Source of the DNA: Gemmatimonadota bacterium
Lineage (GTDB): Bacteria > JAAXHH01
Reading direction: 5' to 3'
Length of the DNA: 64,000 nt
Assembly (NCBI GenBank): GCA_026702745.1
Contig: JAPPBT010000066.1
Coordinates: 1-64,000 of the forward strand
Notes under the pieces: generated by a model
Seen by the model: only the letters and a program-made list of their open reading frames with translations
Database searches by the model: none
Told to the model about the DNA's origin: nothing
Shown here: in pieces, positions 16,822 through 26,298 of the stretch
How positions within the stretch are numbered: position 1 is the first letter of the stretch
How the letters are laid out: the number at the start of each line of letters is the position of its first letter
Program-made: the position numbers and the translations under genes

Positions 16822-19800
16822 TCAGCGGTCCGGACCGTGCAGCCGCAGGGCATTTCTGAAGCGCTCCTGGGAGACCCAGCGCGTGTTGTATGCACTTCGG
16901 TACGCGCGAAGGCCGGTATCGTCCGGATAAAGGGATGCCGGACCGTAAGGGTAGCCGGCCATCCCGTGGAAGGGCAGCGGTTCGATCGTGGCGGCCGTCG
17001 CCGTGTTCAGATCGCCCTCCTTCAACCAGCCGTCGGTGTGCAGGATAAAGTCCCTCGTCCAGCCAGGCGGCGGTTCAGGCAGGTCGGCCGCATCGAAGGT
17101 CACCTTGATTTCCTCGCCCGAACTGTAGATGACATAACGGTTGTCGGATGCCCGTAGCAGGGGCGTCACGTCGCCGTACCGCGTCCGGTATCCCGCGAAG
17201 GGCAACCACTGGGGTTCGCCGCTCAGCACCTGGTAGTCCCGGATAAACGGGCCATATAGCGCGGTCCGGTACTCCCGCGAGTAGCCGCGGTAGTGCAGAT
17301 CCGCGGTATCGGGCGACAGCCGGGTGATGCGGTTTTCGACCCGCTTGGGTTCGTCGACGGTGAAAAAGGCCTCGCTCCAGTACAACTCCAGGTTCGTGGT
17401 CAGCCTGACCCGGTAGTCTTCGGCGGGAAAACGGTCCGTCACATCGATGAAAACGGTCTTGTGTTCTCCCGATGGAAAGCCGGTGTACGGTATCACGGTC
17501 CTCCACTGCCCCTCACCGTCCGGCACTTCCAGGTACGGAGGGACCACGGCGGCGTCGCTGCGCTGAGACAGGGCCAGGTTGGAACTGGGCTCGATCGGCA
17601 TGATCCAGCCGCACAGGTACAGGTGGATCCGGTCCGCACCTTTCAGGTCGCCAAGGTCCATCGTGATGGAATGCACTTCGGGAACGCCCTGGAAGTCGCC
17701 GAGTCGGTAGTCACCAACGTACAGGCTGTCCCGGGCGGCGAGGGCGGGCAGGATGTCGTTGCCGCGGTGGTCGCGGGCCGCTACGGGCAGGCGCGGGTCC
17801 GTCACCGTATGGATTTCGAGATCCGGGTAGGGCGGCGGGAGGTACTTCTCATCCACGAAGATATCCGTCTCCGCCGGGTGGTCGACGACCAGCAATTCCA
17901 TTTTGTCCATGTACACGGCGTCCCACAGTTCCTCCACGACCCGGACCTCGAACTTCCCGTTTCGCATCCGCAACTGGTCGCCCCGGATTTTCACATAGTC
18001 GTTCGCGGCGTCCGGCCAGGCCGGCGCGCCGGTTTCCGTCAGGGCGCCGATGGCGCTCCGGGTCATCAGGTGGGTGACGAATACATACCGGTCGCCGTTC
18101 CAGGTGTACAGCGACGGGCACGATCCCTTGAGCCGCTGCGGTTCGACGACGAGCGTCCGGGATTCCGGATCGATCCGGTTCTGGGGGACGCCGTTGCTCC
18201 AGACGACCCGGATCACGTCGGCCGTATCCCGGCTACCGAGACCGACGTGGGTGACGGCCGCGTCGACCCGCAGAGACTGGTAATGCGACCCGGCGTTTAC
18301 CTCTATGGTCGATCCTATGCCATAGAAATTGTTCTTCCCGCTTCCTTCCAGGGCCGCGGCGAGCTGTACCTTGAGCCAGCCGTTCGCGTTGCCGCCGTCG
18401 TTCCGCAGCACCAGGGGACGGCCATCGGAAAGCACTGCGAGATCCAAGTCGCCGTCGTCGTCCAGGTCGCCGACCTCCACGTCAGCGACGTTCCCGGGCA
18501 GACGGGGTAGCAGGTCGGCCCGTTCTTCAAATGCACCGTTGCCCAGGTTCCTGACCAGCCTGAGTCCCGACAGGTCCGGCACCGAAGCGCCGGCGAGCGC
18601 GAGATCGATGAATCCGTCATTGTCGAAATCGAAGGGCCGGACGACAACGACATCGAGGCCGTCACAGGCGTCGCCGAACGCCGGGGGCGTGTCCTCCCCG
18701 TCGAATCCGCGCCCGTTGTCGTTCCACAACAGCCGGCAGCCGTCGGCGGCAGTCCCCGCCATGAAGAGATCCAGTGCACCGTCGTTATTTAAATCGGCCG
18801 CGGCGACCGTCTTCGCGCCGCCCCACCGGATTCCGCGGAAACGTTCCGTCCAGTCCACCCACCTGCCCTGCCGCAGGTTCCGGTAGTACCGGTGCGCGCC
18901 GTCGTCGAACAACGCGATTACGTCCACGGCCCCGTCCATGTCGAAGTCGCCCCAGGCCAGCGACTGGCCGGACCGCAACCTGGAATCACCAGCAGAGGAA
19001 ACACCATCAGCGTTCCGGCCGAGAGCGCCAGACGCCGATTCGAGGAAACCCGTGGCGGATGTAGCTTCTTCAAAAACCCCGTCCTCGGTGTGTCGATAGA
19101 ACCGAAGTGAGCCCATATTGGATTCCAGGATATCCAGGTCCCCGTCGTGGTCGAAATCCGCCCGGGAGGCGGAGGTGAAGGACTCCGGATTCTCCCCGGG
19201 GTCCAGGGTCTGTGCCAGGCCGAATGTCCCATCCCCATCGTTGCGGTACAACTGGGGTGACGGTGTGCCGGCTACCAGCATGTCCATATCGCCGTCATTG
19301 TCGAAGTCTCCCGTGGCCAGTTGAAAAACCGCGTCTCCCTGTGCCGGTATCGATTCCTCCCGACCCGACCATGGACTCGAAACGGTCTCCCGGCTGTCCA
19401 GGGGGCTGCGCAGTACGAACAGCCCTTGCCGACCCGCCAGTGCCAGGTCCAGCCGCCCGTCCCCGTCAACGTCCGCCAGTGCCAGGTCCGTCCATTGCTC
19501 CTCTTCAGGCAGGATACTATCAATCCATACGTCGCCCGCATCCACGAACTGTATATCAACGAGGGAATCCGCGGCCACTACCGCCAGGTTGGGCGGCGCC
19601 GTCCGGAAATCGTAGAGCGGGGGCGACTGCTGCGAAGGATCCCCCAGGCGGTCCCGCGAGGCCCGGTAGGCCGGGTCCACCACCAGCAGGTTGCCCAGGA
19701 TGCCCGCGCTGGATTCGGCTTCCGCTCCATCCCCGCGATCCAATGCATCTAACGTCCGGTCCAACCAGGTTTGAATGTCTTCTGGAACGGGTTCGAGCAA

Positions 19801-20421
19801 CCCGGACATCCGCCGGTACCCGGCCGATGCTTCCTGCGACCGCCCCAGCCGGACCAGGGTGGCGTTCAATTCAACGAGCACGGCCAGGTTTTCCGGTTCG
19901 TATTCGAGCATGGCCTGCAGCTCTTCCAGGGCATCCTCCTCCTGGAGATCCGGACCCCGCAACCTTCTCAACTCGGTGAGGTACTTGTACCGGAGCACCA
20001 CGTCGGACGCGTTGAGGCCAACGGCATGGGCCAGCAGGCCCAGGGCGGCTTCGCGATCTCCCCGCGCCGCCACGATGTCGGATTTGATGGAAAGGACTTC
20101 ACCGTCTTCCGGGGCAAGATCCACGGCCCGGTCGACGGAGGCGGCGGCCTGCTCGTAGTCTCGAAGTTTCAACAGCGCCAGGGCCCGGTTCGCGTGACCG
20201 AGCGGCTCGCGAGGCACCAGCCGGGCTACCGACTCGAAGGAACCCGCCGCGCCTTCCAGGTCATTCCGATACAGGTAGGCCAGCCCGGTGTGCTTCGCGG
20301 AAAGGGCTTCCTCCCACACTTCGCGGGAAGGGGCGGACTCACCACAGCCCGCGAGCAGGCACGCGGCCATCGTTATCCACGCGGTCATCGACATTCCCGT
20401 AACGCCGTTTACCATCCGCAT
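16822..20421 (-). CDS. Giant TPR + FG-GAP/VCBS + ASPIC/UnbV lipoprotein
   Basis: 1,199 residues. The start at 20421 follows a GAGGT site, and a signal peptide ends in the lipobox LLAGC. Residues about 30-220 are TPR-like helical repeats. Residues about 285-660 contain FG-GAP/VCBS repeats with calcium-binding DxDxDGxxD loops (for example DVDGDGRLD, DFDNDGDMD, DLNNDGALD). An ASPIC/UnbV module follows (NNFYGIGSTIEV, SLRVDAAVTHVGLG). The last 430 or so residues are not recognised. Such proteins are thought to be cell-surface or periplasmic propellers binding partners or carbohydrates. It is the last gene of a long minus-strand string, 26 bases after the IMP cyclohydrolase gene. Confidence 0.85.
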   Translation of the reverse strand: MRMVNGVTGMSMTAWITMAACLLAGCGESAPSREVWEEALSAKHTGLAYLYRNDLEGAAGSFESVARLVPREPLGHANRALALLKLRDYEQAAASVDRAVDLAPEDGEVLSIKSDIVAARGDREAALGLLAHAVGLNASDVVLRYKYLTELRRLRGPDLQEEDALEELQAMLEYEPENLAVLVELNATLVRLGRSQEASAGYRRMSGLLEPVPEDIQTWLDRTLDALDRGDGAEAESSAGILGNLLVVDPAYRASRDRLGDPSQQSPPLYDFRTAPPNLAVVAADSLVDIQFVDAGDVWIDSILPEEEQWTDLALADVDGDGRLDLALAGRQGLFVLRSPLDSRETVSSPWSGREESIPAQGDAVFQLATGDFDNDGDMDMLVAGTPSPQLYRNDGDGTFGLAQTLDPGENPESFTSASRADFDHDGDLDILESNMGSLRFYRHTEDGVFEEATSATGFLESASGALGRNADGVSSAGDSRLRSGQSLAWGDFDMDGAVDVIALFDDGAHRYYRNLRQGRWVDWTERFRGIRWGGAKTVAAADLNNDGALDLFMAGTAADGCRLLWNDNGRGFDGEDTPPAFGDACDGLDVVVVRPFDFDNDGFIDLALAGASVPDLSGLRLVRNLGNGAFEERADLLPRLPGNVADVEVGDLDDDGDLDLAVLSDGRPLVLRNDGGNANGWLKVQLAAALEGSGKNNFYGIGSTIEVNAGSHYQSLRVDAAVTHVGLGSRDTADVIRVVWSNGVPQNRIDPESRTLVVEPQRLKGSCPSLYTWNGDRYVFVTHLMTRSAIGALTETGAPAWPDAANDYVKIRGDQLRMRNGKFEVRVVEELWDAVYMDKMELLVVDHPAETDIFVDEKYLPPPYPDLEIHTVTDPRLPVAARDHRGNDILPALAARDSLYVGDYRLGDFQGVPEVHSITMDLGDLKGADRIHLYLCGWIMPIEPSSNLALSQRSDAAVVPPYLEVPDGEGQWRTVIPYTGFPSGEHKTVFIDVTDRFPAEDYRVRLTTNLELYWSEAFFTVDEPKRVENRITRLSPDTADLHYRGYSREYRTALYGPFIRDYQVLSGEPQWLPFAGYRTRYGDVTPLLRASDNRYVIYSSGEEIKVTFDAADLPEPPPGWTRDFILHTDGWLKEGDLNTATAATIEPLPFHGMAGYPYGPASLYPDDTGLRAYRSAYNTRWVSQERFRNALRLHGPDR

Positions 20422-20447
20422 TGAGCGTCACCTCGTATTGGAAAGGA

Positions 20448-21194
20448 CTAAAACCGGTTGCTGGCCATCAGTTCGCTGTTTCCGTCCCGCGTCACCCATT
20501 TCAGGGCGATGGCCACCCGGTTTTCTTCGTCGAGTGCGTCCCAGTACGTCTCCATGACCTCTTCCGGTCCGCCTCCCAGGGGCATGAGCAGGGGATCGTC
20601 CGAAAACGCCGGCAGCGGTTCGCCGTCTCCCATGTAGGTCGTCAGGCACAGTCCCAGACCGGGTGGAGGAGGGTCCGGACGGTACGTCAGCCGGTCGGTA
20701 TGGGCGGGATCGGCCGGATTCGCCCGGAGTACGCTCAGGGACAGGGCGGGCGGCCCGTTCAGGTCCAGCATTCCGCTGATGCGGGGTGTGTAGTTCGGCG
20801 CGTCGGGCTCCCGCTCCCGGGTGGCCAGGGCGGCTTCGAAGGTCCCGCCGCCGCGCAGTGCGTCGTGAATCGTCCGCGACTGGTCACCGTTGGCAACGAT
20901 GTATATCCCCGGCAGTTCGAGCATGGCCGGATAGATGATCAGTTCCGGCGCGTCCAGTTTCGCGGGATCGACCGGTTCCGTGCGGAGCACAGACCCCTCG
21001 ATCGCGAACCGCCGGTTCCGGCTGCTGTCGCTGCGGCCCATGATCCAGTAGAGCAGGAACCATGCGTCGTCAGCGGCCGACCGACCGATGATCAGCCCCC
21101 GCCCCGGATATCGGTTCGAGGCGATATGCCTTGCGAAATTCCGGGCCGGGATTCCAGTGTCGTTCATGGGGCGTACCCGAACCGATCCCTTCAT
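20448..21194 (-). CDS. PurO-type IMP cyclohydrolase family protein
   Basis: 248 residues. Diagnostic stretches of the IMP_cyclohyd (PF07826) family are visible: NRYPGRGLIIG, YWIMGRSDSSRNR and DAPNYTPRISGM. The archaeal enzyme PurO closes FAICAR to IMP, the last step of purine synthesis; bacteria normally use PurH. The start ATG at 21194 overlaps the stop of the ATPase gene in an ATGA, so the two are translationally coupled. An internal ATG lies at 21167. Whether this organism also has PurH cannot be seen. A moonlighting or nucleotide-sensing role linked to the ATPase is possible but inferred. Confidence 0.75.
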   Translation of the reverse strand: MKGSVRVRPMNDTGIPARNFARHIASNRYPGRGLIIGRSAADDAWFLLYWIMGRSDSSRNRRFAIEGSVLRTEPVDPAKLDAPELIIYPAMLELPGIYIVANGDQSRTIHDALRGGGTFEAALATREREPDAPNYTPRISGMLDLNGPPALSLSVLRANPADPAHTDRLTYRPDPPPPGLGLCLTTYMGDGEPLPAFSDDPLLMPLGGGPEEVMETYWDALDEENRVAIALKWVTRDGNSELMASNRF

Positions 21195-22345
21195 TCGAAC
21201 AGACTCAACTGATTCGGGTCTTTCTCGAGGGTCCTTTCCCGGGGCGCCTGTTCCTCGGCAACGTCGCGGTCCAGGAGGAGCAGCGCGTCCGACACGTCGC
21301 CGGCCACTTCCGCTGCCGAACCCTCGTGATCGGGTTTCAGCAGCAAAACTTCCTCCGGTTCGATATCGGGATCGGACAACAGCGCCGCGCTGTGCGTGCT
21401 GACCAACACCTGCCGGCCGGTGTTCCGCTGCATGCGCCGGATCAAGGCGGCAAGCCGGTTGACGATGCCCGGGTGCAGGCAGAGCTCGGGTTCCTCCAGG
21501 AACAGCAGGGATTCCCCGTCGAGAAGTGCCCACAACATGCCGATGAGCCGCAATGTCCCATCGGAGAACTGGTCCTCCCGCTGGATGCCCGCCCTGGGCC
21601 GCCAGTGGGCGTACAGCGCCTGGAGATGGGGGCGTCCGGTCTCCGGGTCCCGAATGAACTCGAGCTGCTCGAGCCGCGGCACGACCGCCTTGAGCACCGC
21701 TTCGATCCGGGACAGGCGGGCTCTTCGGGTCCGGTCGTGTTCCCGGGCTATACGGTCCAGGAAGTCCTGCCCGTAGGGGTCGCCCTCGAGCGTCCGGCCG
21801 CCGATCAGGTCCGCATGGCGGAGCAGCGAAGGGACCAGGTGATGGTATGTGATGGCCTGAAAGTACCGGGCTATCTCCCGGAACGCCCGGTTGGCGGTGA
21901 TCTGTTCCAGGTAGGTCTGGGTCAGCCGTACGATGTCTTCCCGGTCCTCCTCGTTCGGCCGTTCGAGAATGACGGTCTCGTCCCGGCTCACCCGCTCATA
22001 GGTAATCAGCGTGTGCCGGTTTCCCCTGGCCTGCTGCTTGAGTCCGAGCTCATAGCGCCAGGTTTCACGCCCGTTCACCGGGTCGCAGAAGCGCACCTCG
22101 ATGGCGATATCCGGATCCCTGCGCGCGGCGAGATTCCGGATCTTGGTCATGCCGCCCCGGTCCGCGACGGCCTTCTGGAGACCCCCGCCCTCGACCTTGG
22201 CGATATCCCGGAGAAACCGGAACACGTCCATCAGGTTGGACTTCCCGGACGCGTTGGGGCCTACGACGAACTGCCGCTTTTGCAGGTCGACGCTGATCCG
22301 CGAGAAATTCCGCCAGTTTCTGACTTTCAGATGGCGCACATACAT
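21191..22345 (-). CDS. RecF/SMC-like AAA ATPase (AAA_21 type)
   Basis: 384 residues from ATG 22345; the longer open frame upstream overlaps the dehydratase and is not coding. Walker A is GPNASGKSN near residue 29, a signature-like QFSDGTLRLIG sits near 270, and Walker B is LLFLEEPELCLHP, with a switch His in STHSAAL. The fold is that of ABC-type chromosomal or defence ATPases without transmembrane parts. There is no TOPRIM or nuclease domain, so it is not an OLD nuclease. Many relatives work with a small downstream effector; here the coupled partner is a PurO-like enzyme, which is odd. Confidence 0.85.
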   Translation of the reverse strand: MYVRHLKVRNWRNFSRISVDLQKRQFVVGPNASGKSNLMDVFRFLRDIAKVEGGGLQKAVADRGGMTKIRNLAARRDPDIAIEVRFCDPVNGRETWRYELGLKQQARGNRHTLITYERVSRDETVILERPNEEDREDIVRLTQTYLEQITANRAFREIARYFQAITYHHLVPSLLRHADLIGGRTLEGDPYGQDFLDRIAREHDRTRRARLSRIEAVLKAVVPRLEQLEFIRDPETGRPHLQALYAHWRPRAGIQREDQFSDGTLRLIGMLWALLDGESLLFLEEPELCLHPGIVNRLAALIRRMQRNTGRQVLVSTHSAALLSDPDIEPEEVLLLKPDHEGSAAEVAGDVSDALLLLDRDVAEEQAPRERTLEKDPNQLSLFE

Positions 22346-22371
22346 GGTCCGCTCCGGCGATCCACGGTGTA

Positions 22372-23562
22372 CTAGTCGAAAAAGCCCTGGTCTTCTTCCT
22401 TCAGGTAGGGCAGTGCCCTGTCCGGCACCAGGTCGACCCCCAGGCCGGGACTGTCCCACACGTCGATGAAGCCGTCTTTCACAATCGTTTCCGGCAATCC
22501 CTCCACGATATCGTACCACCAGGCCGGGTTGCCGACGGGGTATTCGAAGGCAATGTAATTGGGCGGCATGGCGGCCGAGGCGTGCACCAGGGCGGCCAGG
22601 CCGATCAGGCCGTCTATGACGCCGTGGGGCGCCATGAGCACGCCGTGGAGGTCGGCGTATTCCGCGATCCACTTCAGTTCCGCGATCCCGCCCACGTCGG
22701 CCGGATCGGGGCCTACCACGTCCACGGCCCTTTTTTCGATGAGATCGACGAAGTTCTCCCGAAGATAGATCTGCTCCCCCGTGTGAATCGGCGTGGAAGT
22801 CTTCGAATTCACTTCCCGGTAGAGGTCGGCCAGGACGAAGGGCGTATAGTCGCCGGTAATCATGTCTTCCAGCCACATGATGTGCAGGTGTTCCACGGCT
22901 TTCGCCAGGCGCAGGGCGTCCGGCACGAGCATGCCGGGGCCGCAGTCGAGGGCCAGGCCGACTTCATCGCCGAGGACCGCCTTCATGGCCTCGATGCAGG
23001 CTACGAGGTGCTTCAGGCCCTTCTCGGTGAGCGGCCCCCGATTGCCGTGAAAGCCCTGCTTCTGCAGGTCGCCGTAGAAGAAGTCGGGGACCTGCGACGG
23101 CATCTGGCTGTGAAAGCTGATGCCCTGCTTGATGATGGTAAACCCCTCGGGCGCTGCCTTCATCCGGGCCATGTCCTCCGCGTAGTCCTCCACGGTGGCC
23201 CCCTTCATGGGAAACCGCACGGCGCCGTTGTACACCCGCACCCGGTCCCGCATCTTGCCCCCAAGCAGCTTGTACACCGGCAGTCCGGCCGCCTTGCCCG
23301 CGATATCCCACAGGGCCATCTCGATGGCGCTAACCGCGCTGCCCCAGGGCTTGAAGCTGCCCAACCGCCGTATGCTCGAGATCACGCGGTTCACATCCGT
23401 CGGGTCCTGGCCGATAATGTGGTCCCGGTAGAACAGGACGTGGGGCTTCATGTAGGGCTTGGAGTTCTCGATCTGTCCCAGCCCGTGGATCCCCTCGTCC
23501 GTCGTGATCCGTACCACGGGGTTCTGGCCGATTACGGCGCATCTCAGGTCGGTGATCTTCAT
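22372..23562 (-). CDS. Enolase-superfamily mandelate racemase/galactonate dehydratase-like enzyme
   Basis: 396 residues starting at ATG 23562, which overlaps the stop of the PhyH gene (ATGA) and follows GGGAG. The capping domain and TIM barrel are complete. Metal ligands are likely the Asp of ALDCGPGM, Glu of WLEDM and Glu of HTGEQI; a general base His is in LMAPHG and a Lys in FTIIKQG. The family abstracts the proton next to a carboxylate, typically dehydrating sugar acids. Coupling to a PhyH dioxygenase and an aminotransferase suggests a small catabolic route, with the substrate unknown. Confidence 0.85.
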   Translation of the reverse strand: MKITDLRCAVIGQNPVVRITTDEGIHGLGQIENSKPYMKPHVLFYRDHIIGQDPTDVNRVISSIRRLGSFKPWGSAVSAIEMALWDIAGKAAGLPVYKLLGGKMRDRVRVYNGAVRFPMKGATVEDYAEDMARMKAAPEGFTIIKQGISFHSQMPSQVPDFFYGDLQKQGFHGNRGPLTEKGLKHLVACIEAMKAVLGDEVGLALDCGPGMLVPDALRLAKAVEHLHIMWLEDMITGDYTPFVLADLYREVNSKTSTPIHTGEQIYLRENFVDLIEKRAVDVVGPDPADVGGIAELKWIAEYADLHGVLMAPHGVIDGLIGLAALVHASAAMPPNYIAFEYPVGNPAWWYDIVEGLPETIVKDGFIDVWDSPGLGVDLVPDRALPYLKEEDQGFFD

Positions 23563-24449
23563 GCGGGACTCCCAGTACTCCCTGTGGTCTGTTGCAGCCG
23601 GCGCTCCCATCCCGCCGGCCGGCCGGCCGCCTCCCACGCCTTCATTTCGTCCAGCAGACGTTCGACGATGTCTTTCGGCCCCTGGAATCCGCCCTGACGT
23701 TTCATTTCGCAAACGCCGTCGGACAGCAGGTGCCGGTGCTCCTCGATGGGACCCGCACCGGGCGTCCAGGACGCGTAGGACGTGCAGTATCTTTGAAACA
23801 TGGTGCGCCGCGGCGGGTCACGCAAGGGCCAGGGCAGCGCACCGTGACAGAGCGCTTCGGTAAAGACGACGGCGTCCCCGGCGTTGATGGGCACGTTGAC
23901 GACCGTCGGCGGTCCGGAGCGGATGTCGATGGGTGCAGGCCGTTCGAAATAGGTCTTGTGGCTGCCGGGAATGCACACGAATCCGGCCCCTTCGGGCACG
24001 TCCACCAGGGAAATGGCCGCGTTGATGAAGGTGGCGAACACTTCGCCGTCCGCGGCCTGGTAGTCGTTGGCCGGGTTTCTCCACGCCCCGGTGGCGCCGT
24101 TGTGCAGCGTGATCTCGTCGCTGTCCGGCCTGTTCACCGTAAGGGCCGACAGCAGGTGCTGGGGCCGTTCCCTCGTCAGGGCGAGCACGAGGCGCATGAT
24201 CGGCAGGTTCAGTATGAGCCGGTCGAATACCGGGTCGGCGTACTCGGAGTGGAGAATGGCTCGCGCGGCCGTCGGGTTTTCACCGGGATTCTCATAGGAA
24301 CAGAGCGGCTGCGGCAGTTCCTCCTCTTCCATCCCGTGCCATTCGTCGCACCGCGCGATCATGCGATCCAGGTCATCGGGCGTGACGACCTTGCGAAGGA
24401 CGAGATAACCGTGCAGATCGAAAAGCCACTTCTCTCTATCCGAAAGCAT
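23559..24449 (-). CDS. Phytanoyl-CoA dioxygenase family protein, copy 1
   Basis: 296 residues from ATG 24449, which has a GGGGTGGG site; a GTG three codons upstream is also possible. The fold is a PhyH-type Fe(II)/2-oxoglutarate oxygenase. The distal His lies in FTEALCHGALPW and the oxoglutarate-binding Arg in PPRRTMFQRY. GAGFVCIPGSHKTYF is a typical PhyH segment. The proximal metal site is not a clear HxD (LHNGATG is closest), so activity as a hydroxylase is not certain. It lies 13 bases behind the aminotransferase stop and overlaps the enolase-superfamily gene, so it is part of the same operon. Confidence 0.8.
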   Translation of the reverse strand: MLSDREKWLFDLHGYLVLRKVVTPDDLDRMIARCDEWHGMEEEELPQPLCSYENPGENPTAARAILHSEYADPVFDRLILNLPIMRLVLALTRERPQHLLSALTVNRPDSDEITLHNGATGAWRNPANDYQAADGEVFATFINAAISLVDVPEGAGFVCIPGSHKTYFERPAPIDIRSGPPTVVNVPINAGDAVVFTEALCHGALPWPLRDPPRRTMFQRYCTSYASWTPGAGPIEEHRHLLSDGVCEMKRQGGFQGPKDIVERLLDEMKAWEAAGRPAGWERRLQQTTGSTGSPA

Positions 24450-24462
24450 GCGACCCACCCCG

Positions 24463-25965
24463 TCAGTTCACATAAGCGTTGTGGAACGCGATCCACTTCG
24501 GCAGGACTTCCTCGATCACCTCCCTGGGCGGCAGGAACGCGATCCTCAAGTGACTGGTGCCCGGCTGCTGCCCGAATCCCTCGCCGTTGACCGTGACCAG
24601 TCCGGTCCGCTCCAGAAGTTCCATGCAGTAGTCGAAGTCGTTCGTACCTTCCGGCAGCTTGTCCAGCCTGGGGAAGAGGTACATCGCCCCGGTTCGCCCG
24701 AAACAGGAAACACCTTCCATCTGATCGAAACCCGACCTGATCATGACCGCCTTATCGTGGAGATCTTCGAGGATCGTCCTGCGTTCATTCGTGAAGCGGC
24801 GGTAGGGCTCGGCGTTCTCGGGTGGCGGATTGACGAGCAGGTACATCATCAGTTGGCCGACCGTGTTCGAACAGATGTTCACCGACGCCTGTTTGAGCAC
24901 GAGATCGGTAAACGACAGTTCGGTGTTCCGAACGCGCGGAGCATTCCTGATCTCGAGATATCCGCCCCGGTGGCCGCACTCGCCGTAGAAACCCTTCGAG
25001 GTGCTGTGCACGCTGAACAGCGGCACACCGCTACGACCCAGCACCCGGGCGAAGGACACGAACCCCGCATCCCCACCGTAGACGTTCTCCTGGTAGACCT
25101 CGTCGGCGATGATGGCCAGACCGTTGTCGCCGGCAAAGGCGACCACCTCCCTGACGGTCTCTTCGGCCAGCACCGCGCCGGTCGGGTTACCCGGGTTGAT
25201 CACCACGATGGCCTTGACGTCCACGCCGCGCCCGCGTGCGTCTTCCAGGGAAGATTCCAGCAGGTCCCGATCCAGGGCCCAACCCGAGTCCTCATTTAGG
25301 AAATAATCGACCTGCACGCCGCCGCAGCGCTTGATAGCCGCCGAGTACAGCGGATACTGGGGAATGGGGATCATGATGCCGTCCGACGCGTCGTCGATCA
25401 ACAGGTCGATGACGTACCGCACACCTTCGCTGGCGCCGTTGGTGATGAATACCTGCTCCGGATCGGAACGGGGAACGGCGCCGCGGTCCGCATCGTCCGC
25501 ACCGTCTCTGCGGTCTATGAATGCCGCCACGGCTTCCCGGATGAACCGCGGTCCGCTGCTGTCCGAGTAGGCGCCCATGCCGGTCTCCATCTGCGACAGG
25601 TAGCGTTCGCTGAGATCGAGCACGTAGTCCGAGTGGAAGTCGTCATGTTCCAGTCCGCCTGGCCCGCCTGGTCCGCCTGCTCCACCTGGGCCGCACGATC
25701 GGTCCAGGGCGCCGCCGTTAAACAACGCTTTGAGTCTGCGTTCGCGCTCAATGCGAACGGGATGCTCGACCAGGCTCAGCACCTCACGATAAAAGGAGAT
25801 GGGTCGCTGGCCAAGGGCCTGGGGATTGCCGAGATTGCACGGGATGATGCGTCTTCCCTGTTGCTTCAGTTCGGCCGCCCGCAGGGGAATCGGTCCCCGC
25901 ACGGCGTACTCCATTTCGAGTATCCTGCGATTGACCGCCATGTCCCAGGGCGCTTTTAATTGCAT
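24463..25965 (-). CDS. Class I/II PLP aminotransferase, alanine aminotransferase-like
   Basis: 500 residues. It resembles the ALT branch of fold-type I aminotransferases: CNLGNPQALGQ near the N-terminus, GASEGVRYVIDLL, VVINPGNPTGAVL, IIADEVYQENVYG, and the pyridoxal lysine in HSTSKGFYGECGHRGGY. Relatives exchange alanine and 2-oxoglutarate for pyruvate and glutamate. An inserted glycine/proline run (GPGGAGGPGGPGG, about residues 92-104) is encoded by a GC-rich repeat and is not a family feature. It heads the minus-strand operon; a good promoter lies just upstream. Confidence 0.85.
   Translation of the reverse strand: MQLKAPWDMAVNRRILEMEYAVRGPIPLRAAELKQQGRRIIPCNLGNPQALGQRPISFYREVLSLVEHPVRIERERRLKALFNGGALDRSCGPGGAGGPGGPGGLEHDDFHSDYVLDLSERYLSQMETGMGAYSDSSGPRFIREAVAAFIDRRDGADDADRGAVPRSDPEQVFITNGASEGVRYVIDLLIDDASDGIMIPIPQYPLYSAAIKRCGGVQVDYFLNEDSGWALDRDLLESSLEDARGRGVDVKAIVVINPGNPTGAVLAEETVREVVAFAGDNGLAIIADEVYQENVYGGDAGFVSFARVLGRSGVPLFSVHSTSKGFYGECGHRGGYLEIRNAPRVRNTELSFTDLVLKQASVNICSNTVGQLMMYLLVNPPPENAEPYRRFTNERRTILEDLHDKAVMIRSGFDQMEGVSCFGRTGAMYLFPRLDKLPEGTNDFDYCMELLERTGLVTVNGEGFGQQPGTSHLRIAFLPPREVIEEVLPKWIAFHNAYVN
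25655..25695. repeat. Imperfect 9-bp in-frame repeat (Gly/Pro insert) in the aminotransferase
   Basis: Short CCGCCTGGT/CCGCCTGCT-type units encode a GPGG-rich insertion on the minus strand. The core matches the repeat after porin 2 at 7431-7475, showing that the same element occurs in coding and non-coding DNA. Confidence 0.65.
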
Positions 25966-26298
25966 GGTTCCCGGTTCCGGTGGGTTGCGTTTTCAGATTC
26001 ACTTAGATTATAGAATCACGCTACGTATTTGTCGATGTATAAATGACCGGCCCCGCGATCGTATTTGGCGATTATTGCTTGACCACCCTTTGGCCACGGG
26101 GTAACTTCGCCTCATACCGACAATCTATGCAGACCGAGAAAGGTACGAACTTTCCATCTTCGCCTGCAGGCAGACTGCCGCCATACCAGACAGCCCGTCG
26201 AATCGCGCCGGCTATACGGCCGGACTTCAAATGAATACCGGCGAAGGGCGTGTGCTGGATAAATGCGGAACGAGCGCAGGAGAAACCCGGGAGGAATC
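25966..26298. other. Divergent intergenic region
   Basis: About 330 bases separate the divergent aminotransferase and NHL-lipoprotein genes. It holds the minus-strand promoter above and the GGGAGG ribosome site for the NHL gene at its right end. No convincing ORF or RNA was found in the rest. Confidence 0.5.
26007..26035 (-). promoter_or_regulatory. Promoter for the aminotransferase operon
   Basis: Read on the minus strand, TCGACA (26035-26030) and a perfect TATAAT (26012-26007) are separated by 17 bases. The site is about 40 bases upstream of the aminotransferase ATG and would drive the six-gene minus-strand string down to 16822. Confidence 0.65.

Noticed and set aside
22346-22876. N-terminal extension of the AAA ATPase
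   Set aside because: It overlaps the enolase-superfamily gene out of frame; the ATPase starts at MYVRHLKVRNW just before its Walker A.
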